A DNA stretch of 64,000 nt, taken from assembly GCF_000737335.2 (NCBI RefSeq), contig NZ_JMCC02000011.1:62001-126000 (forward strand). Reading direction: 5' to 3'. The DNA is from Enhygromyxa salina. Its GTDB lineage: Bacteria; Myxococcota_A; Polyangia; Nannocystales; Nannocystaceae. Every line of letters starts with the position of its first letter. The first letter of the stretch is position 1. Both the position numbers and the translations under genes were made by a program. The notes beneath the pieces are model-generated. The model was given only the letters and a program-made list of their open reading frames with translations, was not told where the DNA came from and did no database searches. Below are positions 18,901 to 25,069 of the stretch, piece after piece.

Positions 18901-20735
18901 CACTGCCAGGGCGACAACATTCGCGCGGCTTCGTGGTGATCCGTCAACAGCTCGTTCGACCAGGACCCAAGCTGCTCGACGCTGATCCGCCCCGCGTCAA
19001 AGTCGTCGAACACCAGCTGCGCGAACAGGCGATCGCTGTCGGTCAAGAGCGAGCCAAAGCGCGCCAGCCGAGCGCGCGCCCGCTCGAGCTCACCGGTGGT
19101 GATCTCGGCCCACAGCGCGCTGGTCTGGTAGCCGGTGGTCATGGCCACGCGCGTGTCGGCGAAGGCCTCGAGCTGCTCGAGCGCCGCGCTTCGTTGCTCG
19201 AGATCCAGCCATTGGACCGGCGCGAACCATGTGGCGCGGGTGTTGGGTGAGACCGCCAGCGCGTCGAGGGCCTCGTCGAATTCTTCCTCACCCCACTGCA
19301 GCGGCGCGAGCTCCTCGACCAGCTCGGCGCAGTCCTCATCCACCAAGCCGCGCTCATGGCAGATCGTCAGCAGCCCGCCAAAGTCTGGGTCCTGCCCGAC
19401 CGCGGCGGCGAGGGCCTGGTTGCGCGCGCGTCGGGGAGCCTTGCTAGAGCGCGCCGCCGACACGAGCGCCGCCATCGAGCTGCGCGGCAGGCCGTGGCCC
19501 TTGGCCTCGGTCACCAGCTGGGTGCTGGCCTCGCGGGCAAGGGCAACGTGACCGGCCGGGGCGAGCTCGGCATCGAACGCGCTCAACCAACTCGACACCG
19601 AGGTCGACCGGCGGGCGCGGGCCCGGCGATACCAGCTCGAAAACAGCGAGCGTCCTGCTTCAGTCCCAGTCTCGAGCTCGACCATGGCCATGAGCGCGTC
19701 GGCGAGCTGGCGCTCGTCGGCGGTGGCTGGCGCGTCGGCGACCGATTCCAAGAGCTGCCCCGCGTCGCCAAAGCCACCATCGCGGAGCATGAAGCGGGCG
19801 CGAACCAGGGCCAGCGCGAGGCAGTCTGGCGCGCCGCGGTGGCGCAGGAGCATGCGGGCGTGGGCGCCGAGCGGGTCGGCGCCATCAGGCGAGAGATCGG
19901 GGAGCAACTCGGGGTCGGCCTCGAACGCGCCGCGGTCGAGAGCGGCAAGGGCAACCTGGGCTGCGAGCGCGTCGACGTCGATTGGATCGGCGCGCAGGAT
20001 CATCTGAACCCGCGCCGCGAACAGCTCGCTGTCGTGCGCTTCGCTGGCGCGGTGGGCTTGGCCCCACAGCAAGTCCACGGCCACGGGCCCGAGCTTGGCG
20101 AGGGTCTTGGGCGCGAGTTGGGCCGCCCGCTCTGCGCCGGACTCTGCGGACGGACCGCTGGACCCGCGCAGCCGCTGCAGCCCCGCGCGGCTGGCCTCGT
20201 CGCCGCGCATGGCCTCCCACAGCCGATCGTACCCCCACGCGATCGATGCATACCCCGTCAGCCGAACGGCGCGCGCGATCGCCTTGCGCTCGCGCCTGGG
20301 TGCGGCCATGAACTGCGCCGCCTCGAGCACCAGCGAGCCGTCGAGCACCGCATCACCGATCCCAACGGCGAAGCGGGCGGCCTCGTCGAGCTCGCCCATT
20401 ACCCGCTCGAGCTCGGCTTCGTCTGCGCTCTCGAGTCGGGCGATCGCATAGCGACCGCGCGCCGCGAGCAGCTGCGCGCGGGCAAACGCCGCGGCCTCGT
20501 CATGGTTGCCCAGCGCCAACGCCACCCGTGCACCCTCGCGGGCGCGCGAGCCATCGCTATCGCCCCTGAAGTCCTCGGGTGAACCCAGCGCGATCCGTTG
20601 GCCGACGAGCGCGTCGTCGAGCTCGGCGAACTGCGTGGCGACATCGACCCGAGCGAAGCTGCACCCACTTGGCGCGAAGCCAAGCAGCGCGAGCAAGGGC
20701 ACACAGATCCAGGAGCGAAGCCGACCTCTCGTCAT
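12993..20735 (-). CDS. Giant lipoprotein with C-terminal transglutaminase-like domain
   Basis: The 2580-residue product starts at ATG 20735, which has GGAG seven bases upstream and opens a signal peptide ending in LLGFAPSGC (C25). Most of the length is Ala/Leu-rich helical sequence resembling TPR-like solenoids. Near residues 1350-1400 there is an acidic EDEDEDED patch, then a Cys-containing insert (DTRCMGMDCAEEW). The C-terminus carries a transglutaminase-like core with the complete triad: C2492 in GKGDCTEYALL, H2526 in GAHAWSAW and D2541 in EIDATAG, with spacings of 34 and 15 residues as in Transglut_core. It should sit on a membrane facing the periplasm or surface, where such domains act as proteases or crosslinkers. 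The substrate is unknown. The gene is monocistronic. Confidence 0.85.
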   Translation of the reverse strand: MTRGRLRSWICVPLLALLGFAPSGCSFARVDVATQFAELDDALVGQRIALGSPEDFRGDSDGSRAREGARVALALGNHDEAAAFARAQLLAARGRYAIARLESADEAELERVMGELDEAARFAVGIGDAVLDGSLVLEAAQFMAAPRRERKAIARAVRLTGYASIAWGYDRLWEAMRGDEASRAGLQRLRGSSGPSAESGAERAAQLAPKTLAKLGPVAVDLLWGQAHRASEAHDSELFAARVQMILRADPIDVDALAAQVALAALDRGAFEADPELLPDLSPDGADPLGAHARMLLRHRGAPDCLALALVRARFMLRDGGFGDAGQLLESVADAPATADERQLADALMAMVELETGTEAGRSLFSSWYRRARARRSTSVSSWLSAFDAELAPAGHVALAREASTQLVTEAKGHGLPRSSMAALVSAARSSKAPRRARNQALAAAVGQDPDFGGLLTICHERGLVDEDCAELVEELAPLQWGEEEFDEALDALAVSPNTRATWFAPVQWLDLEQRSAALEQLEAFADTRVAMTTGYQTSALWAEITTGELERARARLARFGSLLTDSDRLFAQLVFDDFDAGRISVEQLGSWSNELLTDHHEAARMLSPWQWQDLSQIAETFKGPSHLARVARGLGYARRGAFDVGAAELAPLLDELNGPVQIAIASRLALAADLAGNARLRDRALAIAEADGEPQFLPTLVRARIAEAAGDTARAHALYLELLRLDPRSTEALDASLRTLGAQAEKLEASQAISDVLLALPQVYWKLDELIEARATGKIDEAQLTTVWLTRDDPEAVIAHPELAASLPTFARRGYFYLQRQLRGQTSLADAKVVAAQQLAWLDALAPKDRAAELETELWLTYLLGDDAGLAQVHAKTPQPYGYRRSVEPLHAALRMAEIRARGALDPELEWAIVQRELFNANPEPLLERFLAPLTDPGLAAYACNYLADLEDPERGIERCVELWLRTSDPFIAKQLAYLALNEPERARARGLDLTQFFTTAAASPALQRDPWWLYYESLWHTKQGDHTRGANTRIAQLGLGSVAREVMSSELLQAQMRGPLLRQQTFNWLPTGDPRAQALAAISALRGLDLDAADRYAQRMLAWLPAQDPDDPEATPRFVHHQAWMLNSVALAETEDEAELRAIGLLTLSLSALIRDDLDQRKIPRDAMIEILRARGEARGPQELEALAQAHPNSHVLEWVRLVSQRGPRVTDQTRARARSLVALHPDNPLIMLDALPLLSEPGELEASTRALAHARLAQPDHFWLSDAVMPTRLTGADDGLPDWIRSAEAFDRALARVDDASIAKLEPVRHARVDTSAELFFPAALTLDANRLGVSEPLTSTKGGKPKPQDEDEDEDEDEAPPEAIREQWVLHSPRDTRCMGMDCAEEWFDAWFNNDYSLLWSREIELHGGPAIEFAVARRDRVVHSLIMPTGGSVFVLITRTTPEDLAGLAPRIKLARDSVRPLDWSVSAGMAEALRGYSVMPDALTRLRGRASLSAARPGPKPSCPLAADARDGLDPRREAGLLLDLFLATRDPWQRRALLACTTPQAPAAEGVALASLLDADPDLHEFGRQATATHPERVLTDARRVLYDQHEQAVSNPALTAGNKLAPYGLLQVLTALPPAEAQQLSREMLGGDTRVRALALAASAVLDEFEPLADGEPNPGRVDLESLRAVLREGTHTNALLAANSLAREPGPKDLALLRERADALSKAGIATKDDRGLAMVLAVQLGSVLDRQDRKRLQALIEAVDRDPADGDKTRASSSRRALESVLEDYDRGRKLLSKGDLLAGSRAADWARARATKTAPRSRQQLRDLSLPELAPGHQWSYFRVGQLGLFVASIEDLLRRLAPGSGIDTTIVRALVTELLVAGPFTLLRESGGLDTRAAIDCVSPGGDRRFACSATVLDRAAVLEVLGRREAGEDAGVATPMAMSLMAVGLPLVAGVLPVFLQDMLEAPLESNTGGSARLTSERVRLTRTIAGHQLEQYATVSIFDNQLLSDSELYMFIDDRLLVFSDQFVAERILRELPRGVESLAASSAFATVVSDWHDGAALQSLQYQETLAQFSIEVAFDSEGLAFSGQVVGKSSAAGDLGALAQLMPASPVSLAGLAFEPDDLDEMFDGPSWRRCRGHVGAGPLSIEQLRALADGEEPCGLAATDKLPPIDVVAQGSAVLLGWYPDVGHSLWQDWVLAVPRDANLRKALQRAGLGELEPGHAKQHDGLWWLIRDGALFVASTPELAAAVEARPAPTITEGADPFGLFRVDGARAAKVVRELAQHYPGQSREYGVLGWASILGLMRQSEVRADWDASDNKAHSRANFSAKVSLNLTESEQDLALIDQWVASPEVQNASMLPRSLGRHELASTLVYHLRVDDAEGFARRTLRDGNPRITAEVIDEDELRLTVLPSLAVPTSTRQELVGSERQRMLELDSRIRADDEQLRKIVKKLQVAGDDEATVAAVVAWAHEHIQYELTPNSPNVVELIERGKGDCTEYALLTVTLLRIAGIPARLEEGMSAGGADMGAHAWSAWHDGQRWHEIDATAGTTTVGSGHLRLPVVDVLARISLGQFEVLAVEAAAR

Positions 20736-20930
20736 CTGCGAACTCCAATAGCACACCACGGGTGCCGATAGCTCGCTCTTCTTCGCGGAACGGAGATCGG
20801 AATCAAGAGCGTCGCCCGGGACCGAAGTCCCAGGCGACGCAACCGAGGCGGCGAAGTCCAAGGTCTCGGTGAGACCACAACCGGACACGTAAGTGGAGAG
20901 GTACCCGGTGGCTGCAGGTGGCCAGACAAG

Positions 20931-21118
20931 AGCCCCCTGCTAGGGGGCCAATCATGCCCCTGCGAACAAACGCCCCACTGGGAGCGAGCGAAGCGAGTGA
21001 CCGCGAGGTGCGAAGGCGGCTGTGGGGGTCATAGAAGGCCTGCGAGGTGCGAAGGCGGCTGTGGGGGTCATAGAAGGCCTGCGAAGTGCGAAGGCGCCTG
21101 TGGGGGTCATAAGCTGAT
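20931..21118 (-). repeat. Dispersed repeat copy 2 with three 39-bp tandem units
   Basis: Positions 20931-21034 match copy 1 at 1-104, including the 7-bp hairpin (20932-20938 with 20942-20948). Here the end of the element is expanded: the unit starting GCGAGGTGCGAAGGCGGCTG recurs at 21003, 21042 and 21081, exactly 39 bp apart. The stop codon of the RNA ligase gene (21107-21109) lies within the last unit, so as in copy 1 the element abuts a minus-strand gene end. The gap from 20736 to 21106 otherwise holds only the upstream region of the giant lipoprotein gene. Confidence 0.88.
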
Positions 21119-22141
21119 ACGCTTCACGAAGAAGTTCTTCGCTTTCGTGGTGACCGCTCGGCTGACGGTCTTCCACTCGAGCCCGCTGGCCTCGAGGTCG
21201 CTCGAGCATTCGCGCTTCACGTCCTGCCCGACCCACTGCAGGAAAAACCGCATGTTCTTCATCTCGAGCGAGTGGCCCTGCTCGCCCAGCGTGTCCAGGC
21301 CCTGCTCGAGGCGGTTGTCCGTGACCGCGAACTCGATGAACGCCTCGATGCCCGCGAGCACCTCTGGGTCGATCTGCGGCCCTTGCGACTTGGTCCGCTT
21401 GGTCCCCTTGTGCTGCTCACCCTTGGTCTTGAAGTACAGCCCCGTGTGGCCCCAGTGCGGCCCGATCGGGGTCCAGACCAGACCCTCGCCAATGCCCTGG
21501 ATCCCAAACCGGGCCCCCCACGGGCACTGCGCTTCAACGGCTTGGGTCAGCGCCTCGGCCCGGCTCGCGGCCTCGAGCTTGCTCTCGCGCGAGTCGAAGT
21601 CAATCCCAAGCTCGTGGGTTGGCGCGTCAAACACCGAGTGAATGTCCGCGTCGGCGTAGGCATTTTCAAACGGGCCGATCACGTCGAGGTAGCCAGCGTC
21701 GTGGTCGGTCTCGTCCTTCAGGATCCGGGCCGCAAACACCACCCATTGCCGAGCTGGAAGCGCGTTGACGGCCGTCCCCTTCTGGATACCCGGGCCCACG
21801 AACTCGCCAAAGATCGTGACCGGGGTCGCCGCGTCGAGGCCCCCGGCCGCGCGAACCGAGGCCTCGATCGCCCGAACCGCGGCGACCCGCTGCGGCTCCG
21901 CCATCCAAGCCGCGAACCCAGCGTTGTCGTCGCCAACGGTGATGACCCGCGACCGCGATTGCATCACCAGACCCTCTGGCGAGCAATTTACGCCCGCGTT
22001 GGTCCCGTGGAGCTTGACCGTGGCGCGGAATTTTACCGGGGTTCGGATCTTGTGGATCTCCGGGCAATCCGGGTTTTCGTTGGTAATCTCGATGTAGCGG
22101 GCGACTTGATGGAGCGCTTCGATGTGCGTGAATTTTTGCAT
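21107..22141 (-). CDS. ATP-dependent RNA ligase, Rnl2-like
   Basis: The 344-residue product has the nucleotidyltransferase motifs of RNA ligases in order: motif I KLHGTNAG with the adenylated lysine K43, SRSRVI at 62-67 near motif Ia, motif III FGEFVG at 111-116, motif IV GEGLVW at 218-223, and motif V KTK at 238-240. This matches the Rnl2/PF09414-type RNA ligases, which seal 3'-OH/5'-PO4 RNA ends through an enzyme-AMP intermediate. About 100 residues after motif V form a family-specific C-terminal domain. ATG 22141 has AAAGGA about ten bases upstream. No polynucleotide kinase or RtcA/B lies nearby. The stop falls in the dispersed repeat, and a long structured non-coding gap precedes the gene. 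Confidence 0.87.
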   Translation of the reverse strand: MQKFTHIEALHQVARYIEITNENPDCPEIHKIRTPVKFRATVKLHGTNAGVNCSPEGLVMQSRSRVITVGDDNAGFAAWMAEPQRVAAVRAIEASVRAAGGLDAATPVTIFGEFVGPGIQKGTAVNALPARQWVVFAARILKDETDHDAGYLDVIGPFENAYADADIHSVFDAPTHELGIDFDSRESKLEAASRAEALTQAVEAQCPWGARFGIQGIGEGLVWTPIGPHWGHTGLYFKTKGEQHKGTKRTKSQGPQIDPEVLAGIEAFIEFAVTDNRLEQGLDTLGEQGHSLEMKNMRFFLQWVGQDVKRECSSDLEASGLEWKTVSRAVTTKAKNFFVKRISL

Positions 22142-22796
22142 GGCATGGTTCCTTTCTGGGTTGGTTGGACGGTGGGTTTGGAGGGCGAGAAAATGAGAAG
22201 AGCGCCGCGGAAGCTAGGCTCCGGGCGCTCGGCGGCTCGAGATTTACGGTTGCGATTAACCGCTCGAGACCCCGGCAGCGCCAGCTCCCCACAACAATGA
22301 GCACGCACTTGTTGGCGCGCTCGAGCGTGTGGGAGGGAGGTGGCGTGCGTACATACGAGGCCTCGACGCGCTGGTTTACTCGCACTGTCTCTCTGTGTCA
22401 AGCCAGCTTCTACGCGAGCGCGCGAGGTCTTCGCTCGCGTGGGGGCGAGAAGCCTCGTCCGAGCTGCGCACGCCGATCTCGTGTGTATGTGGACGTGACA
22501 TTGTTGTCTACACGGCGACCCGTGATGGGCTGCGCGCGGAACCAAGCGCTGGTGGGTATCGCACGATTCGGATAGACGGTGCTCATTTTCGATCATGCGC
22601 ATTTCTCTGACTGTGGCGAATCTCCCCACCTCTGAAAATTGCCTGAATCCGCATACAAATTAGCAAGTACGAGCATCACTGATGTTATCACCAGAGGCCA
22701 ACGCCGCCACGACTCTCAACAAATTACGACTGTTCATCATCCCATATTATGGTAACGGTAGGCACACGATCGGGCTCAAATTAAGCGAACCCAACA
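22142..22796. other. 655-bp structured, non-coding gap between divergent genes
   Basis: No open frame here has coding character. It is less GC-rich than the flanks, especially 22600-22796, which probably carries the promoter of the CapA-like gene. Two strong inverted repeats stand out. At 22224-22282, GGCGCT pairs with AGCGCC, enclosing CTCGAG/CTCGAG and CGGTT/AACCG. At 22406-22453, GCTTCT pairs with AGAAGC and ACGCGAGCG pairs perfectly with CGCTCGCGT. It may hold a structured leader of the RNA ligase mRNA or a small RNA. It is not a tRNA by any pattern I can see. Confidence 0.55.
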
Positions 22797-25052
22797 ATGC
22801 ACTTCAAAACACTACCAGCCATGCCAACCATGCTCCATTCCCCCCGCACGCAGGCTCGCTGGGCTGGCCTGACAGCCGGGCTCCTCGTGTCGCTCGCCGT
22901 CGCGTCCCCGGTTCAGGCTGGGTATCAGTTCGACGACGACGAGAGCGACTATCAAGATCTGGTCCTGGCCACCCCGATCGCGCTCGAGGGCCGCGTCATC
23001 GATGCCCAGGGCATGCCGATCATGGGTGCGCAGCTACGGTTGATCGCGTGGGGCGACAGCCTGATCAACGATGGTGAAGCAACGATGGCGTGGGAAGCCG
23101 GGGACTTCCAGCTGGCCGGCCTCGCCCGCCGCAACGTGCTGCTAGAAGTCAGCATGGACGGCTACTACACAGAGATCTTGCCGGTCAGTCTTCAGGTCGA
23201 GCTTGGCGAAGCCGCTGTGGATCTTGGCGATATCGAGCTCGTCGCTGAGCAATTCGGTCGCGCGCGCCTGACCTTTGGCGGCGACACGATGTTCGATCGG
23301 CGCATGTTCGACGACGGGGTCCTACACCTCAACAACCTGAGCGAGGACACCCAGGCGCTGTTTCGCTACATCCAGCCGCTGCTGCAGGCCGACGACCACA
23401 CCTCGATCAACCTCGAGACCCCGGTCACCGACGACTTCTCGACCCCCCACCCCAACAAGTCCTACGTATTCGCCGCCTACCCCGAGAGCGCCGCCGAGCT
23501 GCCCGGGGTGGGGATTGACTCGGTCTCGCTGGGCAACAACCACATTTACGACTATCTCGAGATCGGCGTGTCCGACACGCTGTTTCACCTCGACGCGATC
23601 GGCCTGCCCTACTTTGGCGCTGGCATGAACCCGAACGCCGCGGCCGCCACAAAGCTGCGCTCGGACATCAACGGCGTCGAGATCTCCCTGCAAGGGTTTA
23701 GCAACTTCATTGGCTACTCCTACGGGCCGCTGTATGAGGTCGTGACCCGCAGCAATCCGTTCAAGGCTGGTGCCCTGCCCTCGTTCTCGGCCAACTTGGA
23801 TGACTTCGTCGACACCGAGGTCGCGGCCGGCCGGTTTGCGATTCCCGTGATCCATGGCGGCGACGAGTACAAGTGGGTGCAGAACTCGGGCAGCCACTAC
23901 GACTTCGAGCGGCTCGTCGACCACGGCGCCGGGCTGGTGATCGCTCACCACCCGCACGTCGCCCACGGGGTCTCGGTGATCGACGCTGGCGACGGCCCGC
24001 GCTTCGTGTTTGGCTCGCTCGGCAACCTCGTGTTCGATCAAGAGGTGTACGAGACCATGCGCTCGTACCTGGCGATCGTCGACATCAACGAGGGTCCCAG
24101 CGGCCCGGAGGTCGAGCGGGTCCAGCTCGCGCCCTATCGGCTGGACGGCTACATTCCCCGCCCGCTCGTTGGCGCGGGGTTGGCCGACATGGGCCGCCAC
24201 CTCGCGCACCTGTCCACCGCCGAGGCGCCGGTCAGCGGGTTTGGGCGCGCGGTGGTGTTCGCAGAGGGCGGTCGCCTGGTCGTCGCCGCCGACGAGAGCG
24301 ACGTGCAGACCACGGACCTCATTGACGCACGCTCGCTCACGGTGGCCAGCGGCTCAACCGGGCTCGTCTCGCTGGATCCCTATACCGATACCGACGCGCT
24401 CGCGGCGTTGTCGAGCAGCGCGGCCGCGACCTGCGAGCTTGGCCTGGACCTGCTCGGGATCGGCGACTTCGAAGATCCCGACGTCGACGACGCCTACCTC
24501 GAGGGTGATCTGTGGGTCCAGTCCAGCGCCCGCTACGTGCAGGGCAGCGAGACGTACAATGGCAACGGCGCGGCGGTGCTGCTGCGCAAGTCAACCTACA
24601 ACGACCGCACCAGCTTGTGGATGGGCAACAAGGTCGAGATCAAGGGCAACCGCCCGATCACGGTCGCCGGCTGGCACAAGGGCGACAACGCGGGTGAGTT
24701 CCGCATCACGGTGCGCTGGCTCAGCTCGGCGGGCAACACGGTCGCGCATACGACCGAGTATCAGAATTTTAGCGCCAACTATGACTGGTCGCGCTTCGCT
24801 ATCAACCTGACCCCGCCAAATGGTGCGGACTCGATGCAGGTTTACTATCGGCACTATCCACCGAACAGCGGCGGCGAGGGCCAGGTGTTCCTCGACGACC
24901 TCAGCTACATCGAGTGGGATCCAAACACCGTCGCGGTCAACTCTCAGGCGGTCAGCTTGGCAACGCCAAACGCGTGGGACTTCGTGCGCTGCAGCGCGGG
25001 CAATGGGCCGCTCAGCCTCAACCTGACCCACCGCGTGTACGAGAGTAACTGA
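22797..25052 (+). CDS. Secreted CapA-like (poly-gamma-glutamate synthesis type) protein
   Basis: The 751-residue product has a signal peptide (helix LTAGLLVSLAVASPVQA, cleavage near residue 41). A carboxypeptidase-regulatory-like beta domain follows at about 62-150 (LEGRVIDAQGMPIMGAQLRL). Then comes a PGA_cap/CapA metallophosphatase-like domain at about 155-450 with its motifs LTFGGDTMFDRRM, NLETPVTDD, SLGNNHIYD, IHGGDEYKW and IAHHPHVAHGV. The last ~180 residues look like a beta-sandwich carbohydrate-binding module (GWHKGDNAGEFRITVRWLSS). CapA is needed for poly-gamma-glutamate capsule; here no capB/C genes are adjacent, so the substrate is open. ATG 22797 is the first; 22821 and 22830 also fit. 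Confidence 0.82.
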   Translation: MHFKTLPAMPTMLHSPRTQARWAGLTAGLLVSLAVASPVQAGYQFDDDESDYQDLVLATPIALEGRVIDAQGMPIMGAQLRLIAWGDSLINDGEATMAWEAGDFQLAGLARRNVLLEVSMDGYYTEILPVSLQVELGEAAVDLGDIELVAEQFGRARLTFGGDTMFDRRMFDDGVLHLNNLSEDTQALFRYIQPLLQADDHTSINLETPVTDDFSTPHPNKSYVFAAYPESAAELPGVGIDSVSLGNNHIYDYLEIGVSDTLFHLDAIGLPYFGAGMNPNAAAATKLRSDINGVEISLQGFSNFIGYSYGPLYEVVTRSNPFKAGALPSFSANLDDFVDTEVAAGRFAIPVIHGGDEYKWVQNSGSHYDFERLVDHGAGLVIAHHPHVAHGVSVIDAGDGPRFVFGSLGNLVFDQEVYETMRSYLAIVDINEGPSGPEVERVQLAPYRLDGYIPRPLVGAGLADMGRHLAHLSTAEAPVSGFGRAVVFAEGGRLVVAADESDVQTTDLIDARSLTVASGSTGLVSLDPYTDTDALAALSSSAAATCELGLDLLGIGDFEDPDVDDAYLEGDLWVQSSARYVQGSETYNGNGAAVLLRKSTYNDRTSLWMGNKVEIKGNRPITVAGWHKGDNAGEFRITVRWLSSAGNTVAHTTEYQNFSANYDWSRFAINLTPPNGADSMQVYYRHYPPNSGGEGQVFLDDLSYIEWDPNTVAVNSQAVSLATPNAWDFVRCSAGNGPLSLNLTHRVYESN

Positions 25053-25069
25053 GCGAGCAGAGCTCAGCT

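Noticed and set aside
21003..21118. Possible CRISPR array
   Set aside because: The units are contiguous 39-bp tandem repeats with no spacers and no cas genes near.
20952..21236. Minus-strand open frame with 13-residue repeats
   Set aside because: It only reads the 39-bp tandem units of the dispersed repeat plus antisense ends; no start signal or family.
22224..22282. Possible tRNA in the inverted repeat
   Set aside because: The stems do not give a cloverleaf, and there is no proper T loop or anticodon arm.
22165..22610. Two short plus-strand open frames in the gap before the CapA-like gene
   Set aside because: They overlap each other and the inverted repeats, lack ribosome-binding sites and have no coding-like composition.
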